NCBI GenBank assembly: GCA_038230975.1
Contig: JBBRMF010000231.1
Location: forward strand, 1-8,363
Length of the DNA stretch: 8,363 nucleotides
Source: JANXVV01 sp038230975
GTDB lineage: Bacteria; Planctomycetota; Phycisphaerae; Tepidisphaerales; Tepidisphaeraceae
Reading direction: 5' to 3'
The translations under genes and the position numbers were made by a program. Under the pieces are notes generated by a model. That model did no database searches and had not been told where the DNA came from. It was given only the letters and a program-made list of their open reading frames with translations. Positions 1 to 6,257 of the stretch are shown here, one piece after another. Position 1 is the stretch's first letter; every line of letters starts with the position of its first letter.

Positions 1-228
1 GCCGATGTGCTTGAATACGATACGTATTCGCGCTATCCCGGGGGTCGCCGCATCTATTCCTATAAGACGATGAAGGAATTACACCCGGAAAAGCTCGTGG
101 AGTTGGCCGTTCGCCGCATGCTCCCCAAGAGCAAGATGGGGCACAATATCCTCGGCAAGCTCAAAATTTATAAGGGTGACAAGCACGAGCACAGCGCTCA
201 GCAGCCCAAGCCGTTGAAATTCGCCTGA
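1..228 (+). CDS. rplM: Large ribosomal subunit protein uL13 (L13), C-terminal part
   Basis: This is the C-terminal part of ribosomal protein L13, an early-assembling 23S rRNA-binding protein of the 50S subunit. The frame is open from base 1, so the 5' end lies outside the window; the GTG at 7 is only an internal Val codon. About 75 residues are visible. They include the L13 signature of this region: an AVRRMLPK stretch, a Gly/Lys-rich KMGHNILGKLKIYKG segment, then a His-containing HEHSAQQP tail that matches the HPHAAQQP-type ending of the family. The gene stops at TGA, 38 bp before rpsI. This is the standard rplM-rpsI operon order of bacteria, so the two are expected to share a promoter upstream of the window. 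Identification is secure; only the partial state limits it. Confidence 0.96.
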   Translation, partial: ADVLEYDTYSRYPGGRRIYSYKTMKELHPEKLVELAVRRMLPKSKMGHNILGKLKIYKGDKHEHSAQQPKPLKFA

Positions 229-266
229 TACGCAAACCCTGGACCCTTCAACTGAACGATATTACC

Positions 267-707
267 ATGGCTGAAGAAACCGCCACCGCAACTGCCGAAA
301 CGACCGATCCAAAGGCCAAGCAGACCTTCATCTGGGGCACCGGCCGCCGTAAGAGCGCTGTCGCCCGCGTCCGTGTGGCTCATGGCACGGGCAGGATCGA
401 AATCAATGGTCGCACGATCAACGATTACTTTACCTTCGAGCAGGATCGCAAGGCGATCTTTGGCCCGTTGGAAGTCACCAACACCGGTGGCAAGATGGAC
501 GTGCTGGTCAATACCTCCGGTGGGGGTCACACCGGCCAAAGCGGCGCGATTGTCATGGGTCTGGGTCGAGCCTTGATGAGCCTCGATAAGGCGTATGAAC
601 CCGCTCTGCGAAATGCCGGTTTCCTGACACGAGACAGCCGCATGAAGGAACGTAAAAAATACGGTCAGCGCGGTGCTCGCCGTAAGTTCCAGTTCTCCAA
701 GCGCTAA
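267..707 (+). CDS. rpsI: Small ribosomal subunit protein uS9 (S9)
   Basis: S9 is a 30S protein whose C-terminal tail reaches towards P-site tRNA. The product is 146 residues, against about 130 in E. coli; the extra length is an Ala/Thr/Glu-rich N-terminal extension of about 18 residues before the conserved core. Family marks are GTGRRKSAVARVRV (residues 24-37), the GGGHTGQSGAI segment and the basic tail ending in KKYGQRGARRKFQFSKR, with the near-universal terminal SKR. The ATG at 267 is the first start after rplM. No good Shine-Dalgarno sequence precedes it, so translation probably depends on coupling to rplM or on a non-SD mechanism. It is the last gene of the operon and is followed by a strong terminator. 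The downstream gene on the other strand converges on it. Confidence 0.97.
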   Translation: MAEETATATAETTDPKAKQTFIWGTGRRKSAVARVRVAHGTGRIEINGRTINDYFTFEQDRKAIFGPLEVTNTGGKMDVLVNTSGGGHTGQSGAIVMGLGRALMSLDKAYEPALRNAGFLTRDSRMKERKKYGQRGARRKFQFSKR

Positions 708-746
708 ACTGGGTCTTTCAAAGATCCGCATTTACAGATTTTTCAG

Positions 747-778
747 AAGAACCCGATGCTCGCATCGGGTTCTTTTTT
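747..778 (+). terminator. Rho-independent terminator of rplM-rpsI
   Basis: A perfect 12-bp stem (AAGAACCCGATG at 747-758 with CATCGGGTTCTT at 763-774) closes a 4-nt loop and runs into six T residues at 773-778. It begins 40 bp after the rpsI stop and points in the operon's direction. On the minus strand no T-run follows the stem, so it is unlikely to terminate the converging gene at 795 as well. Confidence 0.93.
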
Positions 779-794
779 GCATTCAATAACCTGA

Positions 795-1721
795 TCACCG
801 CTCCGGGTTCAAAGATCTGATCAACTTCAGCAGATCTTCAGGTTGCCGCGCAAGTTGCACACTGCAACAGCGGGCATTCGCGGCAAGCGTCAAAAGCACC
901 TGCCGTCGCGATCGATGCAAGGCGGCGATCGGCCAATGCCGCTGCAAGGCCTCCAGCGCGAGATGGCCCGGCAATTCGTCGACCCGAGAAACTGCGCGAC
1001 GGCCAGATTCCACCATTATCACCGCATTGCATCGCGATGATTGACGAACCTCATCACCCTTTGAATGCGTGAATATCTGAACCTGGCCTTGCTCTTCCTG
1101 AAGGCAATGCCAGCTTTGGGCGATCACTTCAAAACCATCCCGCGACAATGCCGCTAATTCCCCGTCCATTTTAAATGGCGAGAAAATAATCGCGCCCCAC
1201 CCATCCTTCTGAATTGAAATCGCGGGCAGGACGGCCAGCCCAGGCCCACTCAGCAATTGGGCCAGTGGCCACATCACAGTCCACTCGGCGCAGCGCTGAA
1301 GATCGGCCGTTGGGTGCGGCAAGACCCAGCTGCGCCAACTTTTTTTGAGGAGATTCACCTCCGCCATGCCCCACTGATCGTCGACCAGCCAGAACCGTTC
1401 TTCATCCTGATAAAGTTCAATCACCGGGCTCATTCCCGGCCGGGTATTCGGCACGCGATTGGCTACGGTTGAAACGTGTTTAAGAACCTCGTCTTCGTCA
1501 TAAGCGCGCACAGAACCTGTGATGGGAAATCGATTCGACACGACCTGGCCTCTTGCAGTTCGCGCGATAACGCCCGTCTGAAATGGATCGAGAAGTCCCG
1601 CAATTTCGTCGGTTAGCCACCCCACGTTGCAAGCCAGTTCTACCGGCTGGCCCAAAATGACATCCTTACGGGTACTCGAATGCCGGATCTGCGACGGCGC
1701 AAGTATGGCGGTCAATTCCAA
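795..1721 (-). CDS. Degenerate HprK/PEPCK-fold (HprK-like) protein without an intact P-loop
   Basis: This is a 308-residue cytoplasmic protein of unknown function, with no signal peptide or membrane segment. Its layout follows the HprK-like P-loop kinases often annotated as HPr kinase or phosphoenolpyruvate carboxykinase-like. There is an N-terminal beta-rich part (about 20-125) and a WPLAQLLSGPGLAVLPA lead-in (151-167), which corresponds to the usual LLLRRGLFPLHA type. Next comes a strand-loop-helix ISIQKDGWGAIIFSPFKMDGELAALSRDGFEVI, reported here in parts (169-200), and last a helical C-terminus (240-303) of the usual kind. The Walker A position (181-192) aligns without gaps but lacks the Gly residues, the catalytic Lys and the Ser/Thr. 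The usual Asp-Asp after the helix reads Gln-Ser. It is probably not an ATP-dependent kinase. The TTG start at 1721 is chosen because AGGAG lies 6 nt upstream. It may be co-transcribed with the ACT gene. The fold assignment rests on motif recall, not a search. Confidence 0.55.
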   Translation of the reverse strand: MELTAILAPSQIRHSSTRKDVILGQPVELACNVGWLTDEIAGLLDPFQTGVIARTARGQVVSNRFPITGSVRAYDEDEVLKHVSTVANRVPNTRPGMSPVIELYQDEERFWLVDDQWGMAEVNLLKKSWRSWVLPHPTADLQRCAEWTVMWPLAQLLSGPGLAVLPAISIQKDGWGAIIFSPFKMDGELAALSRDGFEVIAQSWHCLQEEQGQVQIFTHSKGDEVRQSSRCNAVIMVESGRRAVSRVDELPGHLALEALQRHWPIAALHRSRRQVLLTLAANARCCSVQLARQPEDLLKLIRSLNPER

Positions 1722-1726
1722 AGATG

Positions 1727-1748
1727 CTCCTGTTCAAGCGGACAGGAG
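1727..1748 (-). promoter_or_regulatory. Hairpin enclosing the Shine-Dalgarno of the HprK-like gene
   Basis: Read on the minus strand, CTCCTGT (1748-1742) and ACAGGAG (1733-1727) form a perfect 7-bp stem around an 8-nt loop. The downstream arm contains AGGAG, the only good ribosome binding site for the TTG start at 1721, five nt after the stem. When folded, the stem would block ribosome access. The start therefore combines a weak initiator codon with a masked binding site, which suggests low or conditional translation. Whether anything opens the stem cannot be told from the sequence. Confidence 0.6.
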
Positions 1749-1803
1749 AGATATCGGAAGAATGCGGTGTAATAGGCCTTCTAAAAACGAAGATCCGGTC
1801 AGA

Positions 1804-2286
1804 TCAAGTCTTTAGATCACTTTCTCCGACAAGATCGAAACCCTTACGAAGGAGGATTTGCGACGCCAGTGTCGGCTCATCGACGTACAGCGCCAGCGTC
1901 GGCCCGTGCGGGCAAACAAGCAGCGGATACGCATAATGAATGTTGATTTCGGCAGTTAGCAATGCCGTGCAAATCGCGATCAAAGGCTGAGTCGATTTAG
2001 GGGGAAGCCGTACCGCCAGCACATCGGATTCTGCAAATGCAAACCCATGTTCTTTCAAGAGAACGATCCCGAGATCAGGTTTGGAGCAAATCATCCGCAC
2101 GAGCGTCGCCTCGGCCGACTCTTCGATGGAAATCGCGACGATCCGGGCGTTGTTTTCCTCGAAGGTGCGAACGAGTTGTTGAAGCCGCCCCACCCGGTTT
2201 TCCAGGAAGACTGTAAATTGTCGCACGCGCGTCGGTTCAAACCCGGCACCGAACTGCGTCTGCGGAGGAAGTACAGTTTCTTCCAT
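1804..2286 (-). CDS. Tandem ACT-domain protein, probable small-molecule regulator
   Basis: This 160-residue soluble protein is built almost entirely from two ACT-type beta-alpha-beta-beta-alpha-beta units. The first spans about residues 21-95: VRQFTVFLENRVGRLQQL, a helix, then ARIVAISIEE, LVRMICSKP, a helix and SDVLAVRLP. The second spans about 99-158. ACT domains bind amino acids or similar ligands and dimerise. Free-standing tandem ACT proteins lack an enzymatic domain and act as regulators or sensors, so the ligand here is unknown. The ATG at 2286 is preferred over an upstream TTG at 2334, because the 16 extra residues are not ACT-like and no ribosome binding site precedes the TTG. No strong Shine-Dalgarno sequence precedes the ATG either. 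It lies 82 bp upstream of the HprK-like gene in the same direction, so co-expression is likely but unproven. Confidence 0.75.
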   Translation of the reverse strand: MEETVLPPQTQFGAGFEPTRVRQFTVFLENRVGRLQQLVRTFEENNARIVAISIEESAEATLVRMICSKPDLGIVLLKEHGFAFAESDVLAVRLPPKSTQPLIAICTALLTAEINIHYAYPLLVCPHGPTLALYVDEPTLASQILLRKGFDLVGESDLKT

Positions 2287-2338
2287 GGGTCTTACTGTAT
2301 CCGCGTGGACGGCCAGAGGCGAGCCAAAATCCAATTAA

Positions 2339-2371
2339 ACAAGCGTCGCGGCAGCGAGCCGCGACGCTTGT
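2339..2371 (-). terminator. Probable terminator hairpin between the TPR gene and the ACT gene
   Basis: A perfect 13-bp GC-rich stem (ACAAGCGTCGCGG at 2339-2351 with CCGCGACGCTTGT at 2359-2371) has a 7-nt loop. On the minus strand it is followed by a modest U-rich tail (TTTAATT). On the plus strand no T-run follows. It lies between the end of the TPR/GT9 gene and the ATG of the ACT gene, so it would separate their transcripts. The interrupted T-tract makes the terminator call less certain than the stem itself. Confidence 0.6.
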
Positions 2372-2420
2372 GGTTATTCCTGGGCCGCACCATCAATCGA
2401 CGGTTTGACGCATCGGACTG

Positions 2421-2506
2421 AAGGTGCCACAGGTCGCGGTACTCCGAGACCTGAGCGTGTCCGGAGATAAAACACACAGGTCTGCGAGTATGCCGACCCG
2501 TGGCAC
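2421..2506. repeat. 86-bp palindromic dispersed repeat, copy 1
   Basis: The copy begins AAGGTGCCACAGGTCGCGG and ends GACCCGTGGCAC. It has the same length as copy 2 at 4353-4438 and is identical to it over the first 33 bp and the last 12 bp. The ends GTGCCAC and GTGGCAC are exact inverted repeats. The inner arms still pair in part (for example AGACCT with AGGTCT) but are more decayed than in copy 2. It lies 50 bp downstream of the minus-strand TPR/GT9 gene, with no open reading frame and no visible target-site duplication. Confidence 0.85.
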
Positions 2507-2556
2507 CCGACATAGATGTAACTCGGTTTTCATGGTTCACTGAGGCAAAAACCGCT

Positions 2557-4152
2557 CTACCTGACCACAAAAATTTTCAGTTCGTCGACGACCCGCGCAA
2601 TCACACTCGTCCAATCTCCGGCGGTTTTTTGTCGAAACAGTCGCATCGTGGGATACCAGGGTGAATCCTCCCGATCGAACTGCCATCTCCAATCCGGCCC
2701 AATTGGAATTAAGTTCCAGACCGGTCGTGCCAGCGCCCCCGCCAGATGTGCCGCAGCTGTATCAACGGTGATCAGCAAATCCAAGTTCATCAAAACCGCG
2801 GCGGTATCCACAAAATCAACCAGATCCGGCGCGAGGTTTGAGATCTCAAAAGGCGAAATCGCGATCTGCGACCCTGCGGATTCTTTTTGCAGGCTATAAA
2901 AATCGATTTGTGCCGCCAACTCCCGCAACGCTCCGAATTGGGCGAGTTTGATCGAACGCGCGGCATCATTCGGATGCCCCGGATTTCCTGCCCACACGAG
3001 CCCGACACGCTTTCGCCCGGGTCGGCGTCCGAATATCGCGCGCCATTTCTGAACCTGCTTCTCAGGAGCGCTCAAATAGGGAATATTGGCCGGAACCTGG
3101 GCATTGGAATGCGTGCCATACTTCCCCGGAATATTGAGCAACGGAGCGTGCGTATCAAACTTAGACACGTGATCACCACTGCTAATCAACTCGTCGACTC
3201 CCGGTAATTGCGACATCAATGATCGCAGCGGCGGCTGGCATATCATCACCACCCGCGCGCCTTGCTCCTTTAAAAGCGGCGCGTAACGACAAAATTGAAT
3301 CGTATCGCCCAACCCCTGCTCGCAATGCAACAGAATGGTCCGGCCCTGGAGGGATAATCCATCCCATTCCGGTACACCAAAATCACGCCCTTCACTTTTA
3401 AGCGGCTCGCATTTCCAACGCCATTCGTATTCTTTCCAGCCTCGCGCAAACTCTCCCATCGATAGAAGCAGCCATGCGAGATTCTCATGCAACTTGGGAT
3501 CGGGCGGCGAAATCGCAATGGCCTGATCGAATATTCCAACTGCCTCTGACCTGCGATTTAGCAGGGTATACAGAGAAGCGAGACTATTGAGTCCTTCCAA
3601 ATGTAACGCCGTCGGCTCCCCCACTTTGGCGGCAATCCGGACCGCCTCTTTCAGATGGTGCTCCGCCTGATCGTACGACCGTGCTGAAACCAGTATTCCG
3701 CTAAGCAGTTGATGGGCGACGGAATCATCTGGATCGATTTCGATCGCCTTCCGGCAAAAAAAGGTAGCTTCGGCGTCGTTCCCCTGTATCTGCAGAACCG
3801 CTGCCAAACGCACATATGCATCTGGAAACAATGGCTCAAGCTCAATCGTTCTACGGAGAAACGAAATCGACTCGGTCAGATGCCCGCCAGACATCAGTAA
3901 GGTTGCCAGGTCATAGTTCGGTTCCGCCGCGCTGCGATCGAGCGCAATGGCGGCGACATACGCATTGATCGCTTCGGGATATTGTCTCTGCGCCCGCCAA
4001 AGTGTCGCCAGGCTCAAATGCAGTCGAGCATCATTTTGGCCGGCGGCGATACCCCGCTGCAACAACAGTGCGGCACCCGCCAGATTCCCGCAATCGGCCA
4101 GCGCCTTCGCATCGGCAAGGATAGATTCGATAGAAACGATTGGCACACTCAT
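2557..4152 (-). CDS. TPR protein with C-terminal GT9-like glycosyltransferase domain
   Basis: The product has 531 residues and two parts. Residues about 8-240 are tetratricopeptide repeats, roughly six, with typical A-x-x-x-Y/F-x-x-A-I-x-L-x-P endings such as AISFLRRTIELEP-like and FCRKAIEIDPDD. Residues about 265-525 resemble the C-terminal domain of the common bacterial TPR proteins related to GT9 heptosyltransferases. Visible motifs are HCEQGLGDTIQF (276-287, the nucleotide-sugar-binding Gly-rich start), GLVWAGNPGH with ND-ARS (384-400), DLLITVDTAAAHLAGAL (458-474) and REDSPWYPTMRLFRQ (494-508). These proteins are thought to act in glycan or surface polysaccharide assembly. Acceptor and donor cannot be told here. 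There is no signal peptide, so it is cytoplasmic. ATG at 4152 is the first Met of the conserved region, and no clear Shine-Dalgarno sequence is seen. Its 3' side carries repeat copy 1 and then a hairpin. Confidence 0.85.
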   Translation of the reverse strand: MSVPIVSIESILADAKALADCGNLAGAALLLQRGIAAGQNDARLHLSLATLWRAQRQYPEAINAYVAAIALDRSAAEPNYDLATLLMSGGHLTESISFLRRTIELEPLFPDAYVRLAAVLQIQGNDAEATFFCRKAIEIDPDDSVAHQLLSGILVSARSYDQAEHHLKEAVRIAAKVGEPTALHLEGLNSLASLYTLLNRRSEAVGIFDQAIAISPPDPKLHENLAWLLLSMGEFARGWKEYEWRWKCEPLKSEGRDFGVPEWDGLSLQGRTILLHCEQGLGDTIQFCRYAPLLKEQGARVVMICQPPLRSLMSQLPGVDELISSGDHVSKFDTHAPLLNIPGKYGTHSNAQVPANIPYLSAPEKQVQKWRAIFGRRPGRKRVGLVWAGNPGHPNDAARSIKLAQFGALRELAAQIDFYSLQKESAGSQIAISPFEISNLAPDLVDFVDTAAVLMNLDLLITVDTAAAHLAGALARPVWNLIPIGPDWRWQFDREDSPWYPTMRLFRQKTAGDWTSVIARVVDELKIFVVR

Positions 4153-4256
4153 GGGATCGCTCGATTGCGGCTTTCAAGCGTGTCGGGTGGCTATAACCCT
4201 CATCTTTCCCCACAATCTACCCGATGCGCATTGCGTAGCCACGGACGAGCAGCGAG

Positions 4257-4292
4257 AGCTTGCGCCAGCCGCGCCAAAGCGTGAGCCAGCCG
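4257..4292. repeat. Imperfect 15-nt direct repeat (AGCNTGNGCCAGCCG)
   Basis: AGCTTGCGCCAGCCG at 4257-4271 and AGCGTGAGCCAGCCG at 4278-4292 match at 13 of 15 positions, with starts 21 nt apart, in the GC-rich stretch upstream of the TPR/GT9 gene. It may be a decayed dispersed repeat or a tandem protein-binding site. The sequence alone does not decide between them. Confidence 0.45.
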
Positions 4293-4352
4293 GGGTCGCC
4301 GTCGCCTTTGCGGCCCATCAATCCGCTTAATGCTTTATCACATTTCTAATTT

Positions 4353-4438
4353 AAGGTGCCACAGGTCGCGGTACTCCGAGACCTGTGTGTGTCCGTAGAC
4401 AAAACACACAGGCCTCGGAATGCCGCGACCCGTGGCAC
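4353..4438. repeat. 86-bp palindromic dispersed repeat, copy 2
   Basis: This is a near-perfect long palindrome. A left arm of 35 nt (4356-4390) pairs with a right arm of 35 nt (4404-4438) at 31 Watson-Crick positions plus one G-U, around a 13-nt loop. Conserved arm blocks are GTGCCAC, GGTCGCGG, TCCGAG and CCTGTGTGT. It lies 78 bp downstream of the porin stop, in the same orientation relative to its upstream gene as copy 1 has to the TPR gene. In RNA it would form a very stable 3' stem-loop, suited to blocking exonucleases or helping termination. Confidence 0.9.
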
Positions 4439-4515
4439 TCACCACTTTCGACAATCCTATTTCCTAAGCGTGACAAGGCATCAGGCTTGGAAAGGTTGAA
4501 ACGCTGTCCGGTGCT

Positions 4516-5793
4516 TTACAGCGCGAAGACCGCATCAATCGCAGCCGTCGCCTGCGTCTTGTGGTTTCCACCACCGAACGCATCCTTGTCGGCGTAATCG
4601 AAGCGAACCTCCGGACGGATCTGGAAGTTCTGACCGATTTTGTCCTTGTAAAACGGCTTGATCGATACGCCGGCCGTGGCTTCGAAGAAGTTCGCCGACA
4701 GACCCAGTCGCGAACCGCCATCATCGCGGAACCATTCCGCGCGACCGTTCAGCGTGAGCATATCACTAATGGTGTAACCGACATATCCAGTCACGCCATA
4801 CCAGTAGGCCGTCTTGCCGGTGAGGGAAGCATGCTCTTCCCAACCGAATAAACCGTCGACGGCGAACGAGATCGGAGACTTCTTCGGAGTGTATGCAACA
4901 ATGCCTTCGACGAGGTATCGATAGTCCTTCGAATTATGGGTTCGCTGGGGACCGATCGAGCCGTTGCCAATGATTTTGACTTCATCGCTAAGGGTGTAGA
5001 CGACTGAAGCAAGGCCATCGATGGAGCCGTTGTTGTCTTTCGTCGACTGTTCCCAACCGCGGGTGAACCCACCGGTGATGCTCAGCTTATCGTTCAGAGC
5101 ATACGTGGCGATGACGCCGGTATGCGTGAAAGGAATGCCGAATCCGAAGTTGTAGCTATGCGAATAAAGGGCATTGCCGCTGCTGCCGGTGACGCTTGCG
5201 ACCGGAGCAATCGTTTCATTGCCGAAGAGCGTGACGAACTTGCCGACCTTGATATCCAAACCGTTTCCGACCGGGATGATAAAATCGAGGTAGGCCTGCG
5301 TCAGGTCAAACTGATTGATCGGGTGCGTGGCGGAATTGTATCCAGCCAACCCGTTGGAGTGGATCAGACGGCCATCGGAACCGTACATCATGTCGATGCC
5401 AAAACCGATATCAAACTTTCCGGCTTTGGCAGCGGCGGCAACGTCGACCGGGCGGGCGATCTGCAAGGCCAACTGATTCAAACGGGCGGCGTTGTGCTCG
5501 AAATCGAACACCCGGCCTTCATTGATTTCGTTCCGTGGCGCGCGGAAATTGTAGGTGTATGAACCTTCGATGGAACCGCCGACCTTGATCCCTGCATCAG
5601 TCAGGAACTTGCCGGCACCCACCTTGTTCAAGCCGTATTCATTCAACACGCTGGTCGGACCTGCATCAGCGACCGGGGTGGGAGTCGGAGTTGCCGGTGC
5701 AACCGGGTTATCCGCATAAGCCGTCTTCCCAAAAAATCCTACTGCCAAAACCGCGCTGCAAGCCAACGCGATCGCACCTGTACGCTTCGACAT
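4516..5793 (-). CDS. Outer-membrane beta-barrel porin, BBP2/OmpL-like
   Basis: A 425-residue secreted protein, expected to form a beta-barrel channel in the outer membrane. Residues 1-27 are a signal peptide: a Lys-Arg start, the hydrophobic core AIALACSAVLAVGFF, and AYA before Asp-Asn as the cleavage site. A Pro/Thr-rich linker follows (about 29-46). The rest is alternating beta-strand sequence with aromatic girdles. It carries marks of the putative beta-barrel porin-2 (OmpL-like) family, such as QFDLTQAYLDFIIPVGNGLDIKVGKF (160-186, given in outline), LYSHSYNFGFGIPFTHTGV (209-227) and GGFTRGWEQSTKDNN (241-255). The substrate is unknown. The ATG at 5793 has a strong Shine-Dalgarno AAGGAG 7 nt upstream. 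The last residue is Leu, with Phe third from the end, so it lacks the usual terminal aromatic. It stands alone, with the 86-bp palindrome behind it and a leader hairpin ahead. Confidence 0.85.
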   Translation of the reverse strand: MSKRTGAIALACSAVLAVGFFGKTAYADNPVAPATPTPTPVADAGPTSVLNEYGLNKVGAGKFLTDAGIKVGGSIEGSYTYNFRAPRNEINEGRVFDFEHNAARLNQLALQIARPVDVAAAAKAGKFDIGFGIDMMYGSDGRLIHSNGLAGYNSATHPINQFDLTQAYLDFIIPVGNGLDIKVGKFVTLFGNETIAPVASVTGSSGNALYSHSYNFGFGIPFTHTGVIATYALNDKLSITGGFTRGWEQSTKDNNGSIDGLASVVYTLSDEVKIIGNGSIGPQRTHNSKDYRYLVEGIVAYTPKKSPISFAVDGLFGWEEHASLTGKTAYWYGVTGYVGYTISDMLTLNGRAEWFRDDGGSRLGLSANFFEATAGVSIKPFYKDKIGQNFQIRPEVRFDYADKDAFGGGNHKTQATAAIDAVFAL

Positions 5794-5800
5794 AAACTGA

Positions 5801-5806
5801 CTCCTT
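5801..5806 (-). promoter_or_regulatory. Shine-Dalgarno of the porin gene
   Basis: On the minus strand AAGGAG lies 7 nt before the ATG at 5793, which makes it the best-placed ribosome binding site on this strand. It fixes the porin start and fits a highly expressed envelope protein. Confidence 0.9.
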
Positions 5807-5819
5807 CCAAAAGTCTGCC

Positions 5820-5838
5820 CCTGCTGGAATTCAGCAGG
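5820..5838 (-). other. Leader hairpin of the porin mRNA
   Basis: CCTGCTG (5820-5826) and CAGCAGG (5832-5838) form a perfect 7-bp stem with a 5-nt loop, starting 13 nt upstream of the porin Shine-Dalgarno. It leaves the binding site free. Such a position fits a 5' stabilising stem or a small regulatory element. The promoter itself was not located. Confidence 0.5.
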
Positions 5839-6237
5839 AGCGTGGTGATTGCTAGCCCAACAACCTCAACAACGCCTTATCAAACACAGTGCCACGGGCT
5901 AAAAAGGCACCATCGAAGCAACCCGACTTGACCGAACATGAGGTGGCCGAGCGTCCGCTCAGCCTTCGGTCGTTTGTCAGAAAACAGGCAAGATCGCCTC
6001 TGGAATCGCACGCGGTCGACATAAAACGCGGTTGGGTGCGATCGCGGGCACAACTCCGCTTTCGGCTTCCATACCGAAGCGGGAGGCCAGTGCCATTTCC
6101 AGTTCGTTCAACTATCCTGCCGCAAACGGATTGCCATCGTTCGCAACAGTCGCTTAACTGATGGGCAAACATCGGTGCTCGGGGTACCGAATGTTTAAAC
6201 AAAACGCAGTATTTGGGGAAGAAATGTTGAGTGGCGG

Positions 6238-6257
6238 CTCGGTTTTGCCGAGTTTTT
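6238..6257 (+). terminator. Small terminator-like hairpin without an evident upstream gene
   Basis: CTCGG (6238-6242) and CCGAG (6248-6252) form a 5-bp stem, extendable by G-U pairs, with loop TTTTG, followed directly by TTTTT at 6253-6257. The orientation is plus strand, yet no plus-strand gene ends nearby. This hints at a short untranslated transcript or at attenuation. The stem is short, so termination efficiency may be low. Confidence 0.45.

Larger units (their letters stand above)
4153..4515. other. Intergenic region between the TPR and porin genes
   Basis: No convincing gene is present here; the open frames crossing it run through the palindromic repeat and have no family resemblance. 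It should hold the promoter of the TPR/GT9 gene (near 4153-4250, minus strand), but I could not find a convincing -35/-10 pair. It also holds an imperfect 15-nt direct repeat at 4257-4292 and palindromic repeat copy 2 at 4353-4438. No separate T-tailed terminator for the porin gene is visible; repeat copy 2 is the only strong structure at its 3' side. Confidence 0.6.

Noticed and set aside
198..731. Long antisense open frame over rpsI
   Set aside because: It lies opposite a conserved ribosomal protein gene, crosses into both gaps and shows no family motif. It is a coding-strand shadow.
2286..2334. Upstream TTG start for the ACT gene
   Set aside because: It would add 16 residues unlike the family, lies against the terminator-like hairpin and has no ribosome binding site.
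2292..2570. Minus-strand open frame of 92 codons between the TPR and ACT genes
   Set aside because: It runs through the 86-bp repeat and the 13-bp hairpin, and its product is Arg/Ser/His-rich without motifs.
2421..4438. The two 86-bp repeats as a CRISPR array
   Set aside because: There are only two copies, 1.9 kb apart with a gene between them, and no regular spacers or cas genes.
5889..5910. GTGCC/GGCAC inverted repeat as a third copy of the palindromic repeat
   Set aside because: Only the outer GTGCCAC-like end is shared; the GGTCGCGG and CCTGTGTGT blocks are missing.
5889..6161. Plus-strand open frame of 90 codons ending before the 6238 hairpin
   Set aside because: The position before a terminator-like hairpin is tempting, but the product is basic, of low information and mostly antisense to the frame above. 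There is no Shine-Dalgarno or family resemblance.
5852..6202. Minus-strand open frame of 116 codons in the porin-aroC gap
   Set aside because: Its composition is rich in Arg, Cys and Ser, no motif or ribosome binding site was seen, and it overlaps several inverted repeats and an antisense frame.
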